Positions 25,032 through 33,661 of a DNA stretch of 64,000 nt are shown one piece after another. A model generated the notes under the pieces. It was given only the letters and a program-made list of their open reading frames with translations. It was not told the DNA's origin and did not search any database. Within the stretch, counting starts at the first letter, position 1, and every line of letters begins with the position of its first letter. The stretch lies in the NCBI RefSeq assembly GCF_042651565.1, contig NZ_JBHSDF010000004.1; one strand, written 5' to 3'. Origin of the DNA: Salinispirillum marinum. Its GTDB lineage: Bacteria; Pseudomonadota; Gammaproteobacteria; Pseudomonadales; Natronospirillaceae. Made by a program: the position numbers and the translations under genes.

Positions 25032-25997
25032 CTATTTCGACGTTAACCACTGGTGTTCACCCACCGAACTCAGGCTCCACATACCTTGATGGTTATGTAC
25101 CCAATCCAGTTGTCGAAATTGTCGTTTAATGTGATCGAAAATGATGCCATCCATTCGTAAATCAACAAAGCTGTGCGCTTTACTGTGCAGTTTTCGCAAG
25201 CTGGGAATCTCGGTAGCCAAAAGGCGTTCTTCCAATTTGCTTTTCCATTCGGCTTCGCGTCTTGGCTCGGTTAATAACGGTGCTGATAATGCAAACACTT
25301 GTTGCCAGGTGCAACCAATGGTTCGCGCAATGGTGGTGACATTACCGTCTTGAAAAACCTTGACCCGATAATTCACCTCGAGCTTGCCCGAAGCCAAATC
25401 ACTCATCCGGGCCGCGCCACGCTGCTCGTTCAATAATTGGCTGAGACGTTCAACCTGTGCCTGCAACTCCGCCACTCGGTGGCTGTTGTCGCTGGGTAGG
25501 CGATCCATACGATACCAACCCGGCAAAGCATCCTGCGACAATAGATCATCAACAAAGGTCTCTACTACCGAACGTGCTTCATCACCTCGTTGCACGTCAT
25601 GCACAAAGGCGTTTGCCCGCATTTCATGTAACAAACCGTCGCGACGACGTTGATCAATGGCGTCGACCGCATGGGACGCATCACTGTACACCAAGACGAC
25701 AATGGGCTTACGGGTAGCCAGTGCGTGCGCAAAGGCGCGGTGCAAATATCCCACCCCCGTGGGCGAGATAGGACCATATTCTGGACCCACCAAGACGATG
25801 CAGAGGTCGGACTGATCGATCGAACGCTGTTGCAGCTTCCACAGATAACCTTCCGTCATCGGCGGAAAGCTCAGCCCGGTGGCCACGACGTCCAAACCGG
25901 CCAACGCTTCCTCGATATCGCGGCGCAGACGCTCCTCGCCCGAAAACTGGTTGGACAACACACAGGCTAAGTGCATAGCTTGTTCTACAATCGGCAT
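25032..25997 (-). CDS. DUF4062-like protein with coiled coil and C-terminal domain
   Basis: 321 residues. Residues 1-150 resemble the DUF4062 (TIR-like, nucleotide-binding fold) pattern: E-E-R-L-R-R-D-I-E-E-A-L near the start, then YLWKLQQRSIDQSDLCIVLV, then GPEYGPISPTGVGYLHRAF, then KPIVVLVY. In DUF4062 these match the 'I-x-x-I-D-x-C-D-Y-Y-V-x-I-V-G-x-R-Y-G' region. A short coiled coil (about 172-192) links to a C-terminal region (200-321) that I do not recognise; it could contain a winged helix. DUF4062 domains often occur in signalling or defence proteins, but no partner gene is present. It lies 12 nt from the same-strand nudL gene and may be its downstream partner. Confidence 0.6.
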   Translation of the reverse strand: MPIVEQAMHLACVLSNQFSGEERLRRDIEEALAGLDVVATGLSFPPMTEGYLWKLQQRSIDQSDLCIVLVGPEYGPISPTGVGYLHRAFAHALATRKPIVVLVYSDASHAVDAIDQRRRDGLLHEMRANAFVHDVQRGDEARSVVETFVDDLLSQDALPGWYRMDRLPSDNSHRVAELQAQVERLSQLLNEQRGAARMSDLASGKLEVNYRVKVFQDGNVTTIARTIGCTWQQVFALSAPLLTEPRREAEWKSKLEERLLATEIPSLRKLHSKAHSFVDLRMDGIIFDHIKRQFRQLDWVHNHQGMWSLSSVGEHQWLTSK

Positions 25998-26009
25998 TCA
26001 ATGGCCTCG

Positions 26010-26636
26010 TTAGGCATTATCGTCCATGGGGTTTTTACCCCATTCCTCATGAAAAGAAGGCCATGCCTGCTGCCAAATGACATTGATCAAATTGACGGTA
26101 ATCATGCCCGTCATGCCCCAGATCTTCCATGGCCCGTAATAAAAAAAAGGCACCCGCCAGTGTCGACCGTTGCGCTCAAATAACTGATATTCTGGCGGTC
26201 GTGAAAACAGCTCGGAAAGCGGTACCCAGAAAATTTCGGCTACTTCATCGGGGCAAGCCTGCAACATCGGCTTTTGGTCCAGCCAAGCGACATGTGGTTC
26301 TACCAGAATGCCCGAACGAGCGTACAGAGCATCCAATCGACCTAATCGAACCGGTTGGTCCGTGAGCCCAACTTCTTCTTGCGTTTCACGGAGGGCGGTT
26401 GCATACAGATCAATGTCTTCCGGCTCAACATTACCGCCAGGGAAGGATACTTCACCGGGATGACTGTTCAAATCTAAGGCACGCTGGGTAAACAACACAT
26501 CCAATCCATGTTCGCCAGGGGCCAGCAGCACCATGACTCCCGCAACACGGTCTACGCTGGGCAGTGTTCTACCCGCGTAATTGCTGATCGACTTTTGCCA
26601 ATCCGATGGCACTTCGTTGCTATACTGCCGAGTCAT
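26010..26636 (-). CDS. Nudix CoA pyrophosphatase (NudL-type)
   Basis: 208 residues. The Nudix box includes FPGGNVEPEDIDLYATALRE followed by TQEEVG, and is preceded by LNSHPGEVSFPGG. This is close to the CoA-hydrolase signature, L-L-x-x-S-x-x-x-H-x-G-x-V-S-F-P-G-G. Enzymes of this type cleave CoA or acyl-CoA to phosphopantetheine and 3',5'-ADP. It is divergent from another Nudix gene (26769). It overlaps no gene and is followed by the DUF4062-like gene after 12 nt. Confidence 0.82.
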   Translation of the reverse strand: MTRQYSNEVPSDWQKSISNYAGRTLPSVDRVAGVMVLLAPGEHGLDVLFTQRALDLNSHPGEVSFPGGNVEPEDIDLYATALRETQEEVGLTDQPVRLGRLDALYARSGILVEPHVAWLDQKPMLQACPDEVAEIFWVPLSELFSRPPEYQLFERNGRHWRVPFFYYGPWKIWGMTGMITVNLINVIWQQAWPSFHEEWGKNPMDDNA

Positions 26637-26649
26637 TAGCCTGTTTCGT

Positions 26650-26678
26650 TTGATAAGCGCGCGTTAAGTGGTGATTAT
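26650..26678 (+). promoter_or_regulatory. Putative sigma-70 promoter
   Basis: TTGATA (26650-26655), 17-nt spacer, GATTAT (26673-26678), pointing towards the Nudix gene that starts at 26769. Good spacing; hexamers are 5/6 and 4/6. Confidence 0.45.
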
Positions 26679-26768
26679 ACACAGGTTCGACAATCTGAAT
26701 CTCTATGTACCCTGTATTGACTGTAGCTATACAGAAGCTAAAGTGACAACTATTTGGTGAACACTTCA

Positions 26769-27305
26769 ATGAAATTCTGCAACCAGTGTGCCACCCCGTT
26801 GGCCTATGGCGTTCCACCCGATGACAACATGCCACGGTTCCATTGCCCAGCCTGCCTTGTCGTGCATTATGAAAACCCGCGTATCATTACTTGCACTCTA
26901 CCGATCTGGCAGCAGCAAATTTTACTGTGCAAGCGGGCCATTGAACCACAGTTAGGCTTATGGACCCTACCCGGTGGGTTTATGGAGAACGGTGAAACGG
27001 TTGCGGAAGGCGCGCTGCGCGAAACATGGGAAGAAGCCAGATCACGGCCTACGATTCGCCAACTGCTCGCCATTGTAGACCTGCCTCAATATCACCAAGT
27101 TCATATGTTCTATCTGGCCGATATGCCCAATGCAGACTGCGCGCCAACCTCCGAAAGCTCTGAAGTGGCCCTGTTTCATCCACATGAAATACCCTGGGAT
27201 CACTTGGCGTTCAGAACGGTGCGAGCGGCGCTGGAACACTATGTTGAACATCGTGATAAGGGGCCGGGCCTACCGCTTTTGGAGACGCGCATCACACCGC
27301 GCTAA
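26769..27305 (+). CDS. Nudix hydrolase with N-terminal zinc ribbon (NudC-like)
   Basis: 178 residues from the ATG at 26769 (MKFCNQCATPL). An N-terminal zinc ribbon (CNQC and CPAC) precedes a Nudix domain with WTLPGGFMENGETVAEGALR and ETWEEA. The final glycine of the G-x5-E-x7-R-E-U-x-E-E-x-G-U box is missing (EEARSR instead of EExG), but the metal-binding glutamates are kept. It resembles the ADP-ribose/NADH-type Nudix group with a ribbon; the substrate cannot be read. An earlier in-frame TTG/GTG is less likely. It overlaps the convergent NIF3-like gene by 14 nt. Confidence 0.8.
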   Translation: MKFCNQCATPLAYGVPPDDNMPRFHCPACLVVHYENPRIITCTLPIWQQQILLCKRAIEPQLGLWTLPGGFMENGETVAEGALRETWEEARSRPTIRQLLAIVDLPQYHQVHMFYLADMPNADCAPTSESSEVALFHPHEIPWDHLAFRTVRAALEHYVEHRDKGPGLPLLETRITPR

Positions 27306-27626
27306 GTGCCTCCGGATCAACCAATGCCACCAATTCAAACGCCGGTTCTTCGTACGGGTGCGCGTCTTTCAGCGCATGGATGACGGCGGACACATACAAC
27401 CGCTCTACCATGATCTCCACCCGGTATTCAGCCACCCGTTCGACCACGCCGTGATGACCTAAAAAGGCTGTGCGCCGTTCAGAGGTCGAAATTGACCAAC
27501 ACCCAACACTTGCCAGGCACAATGATCATAATCGCCCAGCGCACCACCACCTGCAGCAAAGATGGCACCTTTGGTTTCTTCGAGGTGACTTTCGGGTACA
27601 AAGTAGATCAGTTTGTAGCGTGACAT
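27292..27626 (-). pseudogene. NIF3/YqfO-like (CutA-fold) protein, frameshifted
   Basis: Two overlapping frames together give one small family protein. The first frame starts at the ATG 27626 (MSRYKLIYFVPESHLEE) and runs through GDYDHCAWQVLGVGQFRPL to QPF, then hits TAG. The second frame continues with LGHHGVVERVAEYRVEIMV and HPYEEPAFELVALVD and stops at TGA 27292-27294. The typical family protein is about 100-110 residues and reads straight through. On the coding strand the junction is CAGCCTTTTTAGG with five Ts; six would restore the frame. It is either a one-base deletion, a sequencing error in a T run, or a -1 slippage site. RBS GGAG is about 9 nt before the ATG. Confidence 0.8.
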
Positions 27627-27684
27627 GCCATGCTTCTCCGTTAAGAAAGATCCTAGAAAGATCAACATTATCAACAATTTATCG

Positions 27685-27712
27685 TTGACTTTCATCGGCG
27701 AGACAGTAGACT
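27685..27712 (+). promoter_or_regulatory. Promoter of tRNA-Ser
   Basis: TTGACT (27685-27690), 16-nt spacer, TAGACT (27707-27712), with transcription predicted near 27719, a few bases before the tRNA. Position and quality fit a stable-RNA promoter. Confidence 0.65.
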
Positions 27713-27724
27713 GTCGCACAGCTC

Positions 27725-27815
27725 GGAGGGATGGCTGAGCGGTTGAAAGCACCGGTCTTGAAAACCGGCGTAGGTTAATAGCCTACCTAGGGTTCGAATC
27801 CCTATCCCTCCGCCA
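27725..27815 (+). tRNA. tRNA-Ser (anticodon TGA)
   Basis: 91 nt. Acceptor arms GGAGGGA (27725-27731) and TCCCTCC (27805-27811) pair perfectly, followed by discriminator G and an encoded CCA. The anticodon loop CTTGAAA between CCGG arms gives UGA. A long variable arm (TAGGTTAATAGCCTA) is the class II feature of serine tRNAs, and GGTTCGAATCC forms the T arm. It decodes UCA and other UCN codons. Confidence 0.97.
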
Positions 27816-27833
27816 TTTATTGTATAGATTGAA

Positions 27834-27861
27834 GGGCCTGCAGCGATGCAGGCCCTTTTTT
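27834..27861 (+). terminator. Intrinsic terminator after tRNA-Ser
   Basis: GGGCCTGCA (27834-27842), loop GCGA, TGCAGGCCC (27847-27855), then six Ts. A strong rho-independent terminator 18 nt after the tRNA. Confidence 0.92.
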
Positions 27862-27970
27862 CTTGCCCCGAGTGCAATGGAACATGCCCTACACTGGCGC
27901 CCATGGTTCACTTTCAGTATTCTTGCCGCGCTGACAAGGCACTATGTTAATACATTCAAGGAACTGAACC

Positions 27971-28477
27971 ATGAAACCCTATCGCTTTGCCCTACCTGCT
28001 CTCTTATTAACATCCTCGTTCGCCACCGCTAACGCTTATATTGGTATCGGTGGTTCATATAATTTGCTCGATAAGGACGATTTTGTCATCCTGAATCCCA
28101 TATCGGGCCAAATAATTGTCGGGGCCTACCTGAACCCAAGTTTAGCAATTGAAGGTCGCTATGGGCTGGGCATATTGGATGATGAGGATGGTGTTACCGC
28201 CGACATTGATAGCACCCTTGGCCTCTACTTTCGACCAACCATTGAGAATGACCAGAGTGCCATTTATGGCATCATAGGCTTTTCTGAGGTTATGTTTACC
28301 GAAACTTATACGAATGGTGACCAAATCAGCTACGCCACCACAAGCCTCTCCGTTGGTGCGGGATTATTACTACCCCTTTCCAGAAACCTGAATATGCAGG
28401 GCGAGTGGATGACGTTGTTTGAGCGCCCCGGATACCGCATCAGCGGTGTGTCTTTTTCACTGGTCAGAAGCTTCTGA
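27971..28477 (+). CDS. Small outer-membrane beta-barrel protein
   Basis: 168 residues with a signal peptide ending ANA (residues 20-22, cleavage before YIGIGG). The mature part alternates polar and hydrophobic residues in strands and ends with a terminal phenylalanine (SLVRSF), the outer-membrane targeting signal. Size fits an 8-stranded OmpA/OmpW-like or opacity-type barrel. It stands alone, after the tRNA terminator and before its own hairpin at 28493. Function unknown; possibly stress or surface related. Confidence 0.72.
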   Translation: MKPYRFALPALLLTSSFATANAYIGIGGSYNLLDKDDFVILNPISGQIIVGAYLNPSLAIEGRYGLGILDDEDGVTADIDSTLGLYFRPTIENDQSAIYGIIGFSEVMFTETYTNGDQISYATTSLSVGAGLLLPLSRNLNMQGEWMTLFERPGYRISGVSFSLVRSF

Positions 28478-28492
28478 TCAAGCCACTCTCAC

Positions 28493-28513
28493 AAAGAGCC
28501 GATAAGGCTCTTT
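28493..28513 (+). terminator. Intrinsic terminator after the outer-membrane protein
   Basis: AAAGAGCC (28493-28500), loop GATAA, GGCTCTTT (28506-28513). The stem is 8 bp with a short T end, 15 nt after the stop codon. It also lies just before the SD of the DUF1904 gene. Confidence 0.6.
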
Positions 28514-28537
28514 ACAGAGTACCTATTGGAGAAAAAA

Positions 28538-28864
28538 ATGCCACAACTCATTTTCCATGGAATTGACACCGAAACGGTGAAAGCATGCTCAGGCGAGCTG
28601 GTCGAACAACTAGCCGCTGTTATGCAAACGGACGTTGAAAACTTTTTGTTGGAAATCGTCAATTCCGTGCAAGTTTTTGAGGGTAAAATTACGCCCTCAT
28701 ACCCATATATTGATGTACGCTGGTTCGACCGGGGTCAAGACATTCAAGACCGCAGCGCCGCCACCATCGCCAGGATCTTGAACGGTCAGAACGTTGACCC
28801 GGTGGATATCATTTTCCTACCACTGGAAAAGCAGCGCTACTACGAAAACGCCGAGCATTTTTGA
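28538..28864 (+). CDS. DUF1904 protein
   Basis: 108 residues from the ATG at 28538 (MPQLIFHGI); the SD GGAG lies about 8 nt upstream, within an in-frame TTG-GAG-AAA-AAA that is not a start. The sequence has the DUF1904 outline: a first strand with P-Q-L-I-F-H-G-I, a central YIDVRWFDRGQD and a final IIFLPLEKQRYYENAEHF. The family resembles tautomerase-type small domains, but no activity is established. It converges on the amidase gene with 31 nt between them. Confidence 0.7.
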   Translation: MPQLIFHGIDTETVKACSGELVEQLAAVMQTDVENFLLEIVNSVQVFEGKITPSYPYIDVRWFDRGQDIQDRSAATIARILNGQNVDPVDIIFLPLEKQRYYENAEHF

Positions 28865-28895
28865 TGCTACGCCGCGCGGCTGACCGATGGGTTGA

Positions 28896-29750
28896 TCAAA
28901 GCCGATGATGCTCGTGAATGGGCAACTGTTCACGAATGTGGGACAAGCGGCGTTTAAAGATATCTCGCACCAAAACGGCAGGCACGGACGCCAAGGATTC
29001 CACACAATCGCCCCACGGATCGACCAAATGGCTATGGCCCCAGGTTTGCCGCCGCGCATCATGCCACCCGCACTGATTTACACCGAGCATATAAACACCC
29101 TGCTCTACCGCGCGGGCGCGCAATAGCAACTGCCAGTGTGCTTGTCCGGTACGATGGGTAAACGCCGACGGAACCACAATCAGGTCTGAACCGGCCATGC
29201 GCAAACGGTGAAACAGTTCAGGAAAGCGCAGGTCGTAACACACACTCATGCCGATGGTGAAATCGCCCAGCGCCCATGTAACGACTTCTTGGCCCGGCGT
29301 GTAGTGGTCAGACTCGGCGTAGCGACCTTGAGCGTCGCCCACCGAAGCATCAAACAGATGGATTTTATCGTATTGTGCGATGACATTGCCGCCCGGTGAA
29401 TAAACACGACTGCGGGCAAAAAACTTACCGCTGGCCGGATCCAATGTTGGTATCGTACCGGCGACCAACCACACTTGATATTGTTTGGCTTGGGCAGCCG
29501 CCCATAAATTCACTGGTCCGTCACCGTTCACTTCTTTGGCCGCTACATCGGCCGTTTTTCCGGTGCCTAAGGTCGCGAAGTTTTCCGGCAACACCACCAG
29601 AGAAGCGCCCGCCTTTGCCGCTTGTGCAATGCCTTGTTCGGCAGCATCCAAGTTGCCTTGCAGGTCCAGTTGGCTGGTCATTTGCACACCGGCCACACGC
29701 AATTGGCTATTATTTCCGTTAGGGTCTGCTTTCGGGTCCAAATAATTCAC
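28896..29750 (-). CDS. Nitrilase-family amidase (deaminated glutathione amidase-like)
   Basis: 284 residues. The three catalytic residues of the carbon-nitrogen hydrolase superfamily are seen in VVLPENFATLG (Glu), YDKIHLFDA (Lys) and GMSVCYDLRFPEL (Cys). HWQLLLRARAVEQGVYMLG matches the Nit1/NitC branch. Such enzymes repair deaminated glutathione. It overlaps the end of yhdP by 32 nt, and the yhdP-nit order is conserved in Pseudomonas. The N-terminal 16 residues before LRVAGVQMTS are extra, so the true start may be later. Confidence 0.85.
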   Translation of the reverse strand: MNYLDPKADPNGNNSQLRVAGVQMTSQLDLQGNLDAAEQGIAQAAKAGASLVVLPENFATLGTGKTADVAAKEVNGDGPVNLWAAAQAKQYQVWLVAGTIPTLDPASGKFFARSRVYSPGGNVIAQYDKIHLFDASVGDAQGRYAESDHYTPGQEVVTWALGDFTIGMSVCYDLRFPELFHRLRMAGSDLIVVPSAFTHRTGQAHWQLLLRARAVEQGVYMLGVNQCGWHDARRQTWGHSHLVDPWGDCVESLASVPAVLVRDIFKRRLSHIREQLPIHEHHRL

Positions 29751-32700
29751 GCACTCGCTCCTCTATCGTCGCATCGTTGCCACGAATATTACTGTCAAAC
29801 AACCGGGTGGCCGTGACATTAGGATCACGAAGACTGCCCGATATTTCCGTACGCACACTGAACAATCGTTCTAACTCGCGCTCGAATGCACGCTCACCAA
29901 AAATCACCAACAAAGCTAAGGGCGGCGTAACACCAGCCCCCAACGCCACTAACCCCGCAGCATTGGTTACCCGCGCAATGACAACGCCTTCGGCATCCAA
30001 TTGATCGGTTGGCACATCATAACTGCCATTAAAAAACATTTTCGCCCCACTGCCGTCAAGCAGTAAGCGATCACCAACGGATACTACCCCTTGATTTAAC
30101 ACCAGATCCCCGGCGATCTGATCATAGGAGAACCCGGCATTCAATACATCCCGAAAATCGAGTGACAAGCGCCGAAAAATACGCGTGACATTCATTAAGC
30201 CAATCAATTTGATCGAATCAAATTCTTCCAACTCGTAGATTGCACCATTACGTAGGTCAAAATCGACGCTGCCGACCAACCCCAACCCCGCAAAATACAG
30301 CGGACTACCTGGCCAACTTACATCTGCGGTGGCGCGTACACTCTGACTGTCGGCAATGGGCGTAAAACCTGATGCGGTCAGAAACCGGTTGATGTTTCCG
30401 CCGCGAATATTCAAATTCAAATGCGTGGATTGCCGCTGTTGTTCGGCAAAACGCCACTCCATATCGCCAGTCACTTCGAGAAAGCGGACCAATCCATTCA
30501 AATCTGACACGCGGACGCTATCGGCATCATTTTCGACATTAAAGCTCCAATAGCCATAGTCAAGGTCATTCACTAACAACCGGCGTAACTCAATTTGCAT
30601 GGGCGGAATGTCTTGCGCCGCGTAATCATAGAACGGATCGTCTTCGGGATCGTAGGCATAGGGCGGTGGAGGCTCATACTCTGGCCGTTGCGCCGTTTGC
30701 AAACTCAAATAATCCAGAATAAGGATCAAAGGCTCACCGGGCTCACCTGACAAGCCCAAAATACCGCGCACCTCGTTCGCCCTTACTTCGGCCGTCAGTC
30801 CATCGGCGCTGTTATTCAGGGCTACAGTAAAATCGTTGAACTGTTGTTGCAGCAATGTAGCGCTGGCGGCTTGCAGATTAACATCCGCGCGCATACTGGG
30901 GCCTGCCAGTGGTAATCCATCGTCATTGGACGAAAACAGCGTTCTGAATCGTTGAATCTCGATCCACCAGGCATCCGCGTCCAAGTCGGGCACACGGATG
31001 TCAGCCAAAATTCGTCCGGACTGCAACGGGCGGGGCACCTCGCCCACACCAAAAACGGCACTGTCCAAGCTCCAGTCATTAGCCACAATCAGTTGCCCTA
31101 CCACATCATTGCCATAAGTAAAGGCCACCTGATGCGTGTCACCGAGCCCCAACGTCAGCGCCAGCGCTCGGGTTTCTTCTGCCTGTTTACCTACCGGCGC
31201 TGGCAAAGGAATTTCCAAGCCCTGCAAACTGGACGACAGCTCAAACTGCGGCCAGCCATCAAGAAAGGTTATATTAGCCGTGTAGGGCACAATACCCGGC
31301 ATACCACTCAAAACCGGGTCATCCAGCCAAGCACCAAAGGTATCGACAGGTAAATCGCCGTCGGCGTGGATGGAAAAATTCCAAGCACCATCATGGACTT
31401 GGGTAGCGACATCAAATTGTGTAGGCTGGTCAAAAAACTTCCCTTGCAATCCCAAGCCACGCACACCTTGTTCGGTACTGACGAACAACGGCCCACTGAT
31501 GTCGCTGATGGCCAACGCTTGCTCAGGCAAGACCAAACGGCCTTGTCGCACATCGAGCGCAATGTCGGCATAAATGTCGGCCTCCGATAGCGGTACGTTC
31601 AGCGATAAATGACCCGCAATCTCACCACTGACATCCCATTGTCGAATGGTGTCATTCAACAGACTGTGCAACGGCGAGTCGGTGACCAAGCGCCAGGCAT
31701 CCTGTGCTGAACCGGCGACCGGAATATTGATGTGCACCCACCGCGGCCCGACCGAAAATGGCATGTTCAGGTCACCATTTGCCAAACGAAGCCCCCCCAA
31801 TTCGGCTGCTTGCAGAGCAACAGAAAGGCCTCGATGATCCATGAAAAACTGTCCCGTCGCGTTTGCAACGTCTGGCCATGCCGGATCAAACCGCACACTT
31901 GCTCGTTGTACATCGGCCATGAGTACACCGGCCTGCACTTTTGGATCGGGTGAGAACGTATTAGGCAGAATCACCGCCCAATCTTCGGCCTCCAAATAAT
32001 GAATATTGGTTCTAATCCAGCGCTGCACGGCCGGATCTAAATTCATCGGTAAGGCGTCGTTCAACGCCCCAGTGTCCAATCGCTCACCGGCCAACGACAA
32101 CGCAAAAACAGATTCCGTCAGGCGCGGCTGTGCGCTTAAGTCAACCGTGGTGGCCAGTTGACCTTGTAGTCGCCCGACATCACGCCACAACATAGAGAGT
32201 GGACCGCTGGCAATGTTTAACACGCTGCCCTCCCCCACTCGCCAGGCAAACTCACCAGCCTCGACATTCAATTCCAACACGGATGGCAAAACTTCTGGAA
32301 TATCCACCCGCCAATCCCCGGCCTGACTTTGTAAAACACCACCGCGCGGGGTTGCCGTAAAGCGGCCTTTGATGCCTTCAATACCTGGATAGCCGCCGAA
32401 GGGTCCAAAATAGCCTTCAGTCAGTACACCTGTTAAGCGAGTGTCCTGCCACTGCAGCACATCCGCTTGTTGCGGAATCTGCACCTGCACATCGGTCACC
32501 GTTCCGGTAATTTCATGACGGTCAAACAAAGGAGTTCCCGTCCAGTCAGTGAGCAGAGCACCCAAGGTTGCCACATTAATTTCACTGGCCGTTATGAGCG
32601 CTTGCTGGCCATCCAGTGTCAGTTCATAACGCGACAGCGGCCATAGTCGATCGTTATAGATAAAGGTTAGATCTTCCAATTGTAGATATTGCGCGCCATT

Positions 32701-33621
32701 CTTTGGGGACCAATGCAACGCAGCAGAGAATGCTTCAATTTGTTGCTGCACACCGGTCGCCGCATCACCCACAAAACGAAAGGCTGCTTCTCCCCGATCA
32801 ATTTCGGCGTGTACTTCCTGCCACGCACCACCCTGCCATTCAGCCCACCAAGCACCAGAAACAGCGAGCCGAGAGGCATCAATGGGCCAATCTGCCGTGC
32901 CACCAGCAACATTCAGCACTGCGGGTAAATCAAACAAGTCATGCTCAAGATAGATGGAAAAGTCTGGTGTAGCCCGGATATTGCGCGCTTCAACCTGAAT
33001 GGCGGCCGGTACGGCCTGCCCATCCGGGTCTAGCACTACATCACCGCGTGCGGCATGTTGATCAGGCGATGACAGAATGAAAACGTCGGCCAGTAACACA
33101 TCGAAACGTTGAGTATCTTTCAATAAATTGATGCGAATATTGCGCAATTGCAGGCTGTCTTGCGCCAAAAGCTGATCATAGATTTGTAATAGGCTGCGTC
33201 GAACGCGCGTGTCACTCTCGAAGGCACTGAATGCTGGCACCGTCCAGCGATCATCCTCATAGCTGACATCAATGCTCGCACCTGTGGCAGAAAGGCGGAA
33301 GAAAATAATGTCTTGTTTAACGAGGGAAGCAATTAGGGCAGGCTCTAAGACCAAGGTGTCCAAAGCGAATTGTTCACCTATGGCAACATCTCGCACGGTA
33401 AACACCGGGCCGAATCCACGCCATTCACCTTGTACACTGCCGATACGCACCGGCTGTTGTAGCCAGGTAGAGAGGAATTGTTCCACCGCCGGGGCCGTCC
33501 GGTTAATCATGGGCGCAACCTGCCGCCCCATGATGACATAGAGCATCAGCAACACACCGACCATGGCCAGTGAACGCCAGATGGCGCGACCGAGATAAAA
33601 GAATTGCGATTCTCTAGCCAT
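29719..33621 (-). CDS. yhdP: YhdP/AsmA-like inner-membrane protein
   Basis: 1300 residues. One N-terminal membrane anchor (about 12-32) and a very long beta-rich periplasmic region of the AsmA-like type, typical of YhdP (TamB-related bridge protein that moves phospholipid to the outer membrane). Conserved C-terminal features are VSVGDRLLLDGSGAKMFFNG and VTPPLALLVIFGERAFERE. In E. coli yhdP lies after rng, as here, 41 nt downstream. It is cut by no frameshift. It overlaps the amidase gene by 32 nt. Confidence 0.92.
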   Translation of the reverse strand: MARESQFFYLGRAIWRSLAMVGVLLMLYVIMGRQVAPMINRTAPAVEQFLSTWLQQPVRIGSVQGEWRGFGPVFTVRDVAIGEQFALDTLVLEPALIASLVKQDIIFFRLSATGASIDVSYEDDRWTVPAFSAFESDTRVRRSLLQIYDQLLAQDSLQLRNIRINLLKDTQRFDVLLADVFILSSPDQHAARGDVVLDPDGQAVPAAIQVEARNIRATPDFSIYLEHDLFDLPAVLNVAGGTADWPIDASRLAVSGAWWAEWQGGAWQEVHAEIDRGEAAFRFVGDAATGVQQQIEAFSAALHWSPKNGAQYLQLEDLTFIYNDRLWPLSRYELTLDGQQALITASEINVATLGALLTDWTGTPLFDRHEITGTVTDVQVQIPQQADVLQWQDTRLTGVLTEGYFGPFGGYPGIEGIKGRFTATPRGGVLQSQAGDWRVDIPEVLPSVLELNVEAGEFAWRVGEGSVLNIASGPLSMLWRDVGRLQGQLATTVDLSAQPRLTESVFALSLAGERLDTGALNDALPMNLDPAVQRWIRTNIHYLEAEDWAVILPNTFSPDPKVQAGVLMADVQRASVRFDPAWPDVANATGQFFMDHRGLSVALQAAELGGLRLANGDLNMPFSVGPRWVHINIPVAGSAQDAWRLVTDSPLHSLLNDTIRQWDVSGEIAGHLSLNVPLSEADIYADIALDVRQGRLVLPEQALAISDISGPLFVSTEQGVRGLGLQGKFFDQPTQFDVATQVHDGAWNFSIHADGDLPVDTFGAWLDDPVLSGMPGIVPYTANITFLDGWPQFELSSSLQGLEIPLPAPVGKQAEETRALALTLGLGDTHQVAFTYGNDVVGQLIVANDWSLDSAVFGVGEVPRPLQSGRILADIRVPDLDADAWWIEIQRFRTLFSSNDDGLPLAGPSMRADVNLQAASATLLQQQFNDFTVALNNSADGLTAEVRANEVRGILGLSGEPGEPLILILDYLSLQTAQRPEYEPPPPYAYDPEDDPFYDYAAQDIPPMQIELRRLLVNDLDYGYWSFNVENDADSVRVSDLNGLVRFLEVTGDMEWRFAEQQRQSTHLNLNIRGGNINRFLTASGFTPIADSQSVRATADVSWPGSPLYFAGLGLVGSVDFDLRNGAIYELEEFDSIKLIGLMNVTRIFRRLSLDFRDVLNAGFSYDQIAGDLVLNQGVVSVGDRLLLDGSGAKMFFNGSYDVPTDQLDAEGVVIARVTNAAGLVALGAGVTPPLALLVIFGERAFERELERLFSVRTEISGSLRDPNVTATRLFDSNIRGNDATIEERVRELFGPESRP

Positions 33622-33661
33622 GGGGAAGCTCTACAACACCCGGTGACGAGACACAAATGAG

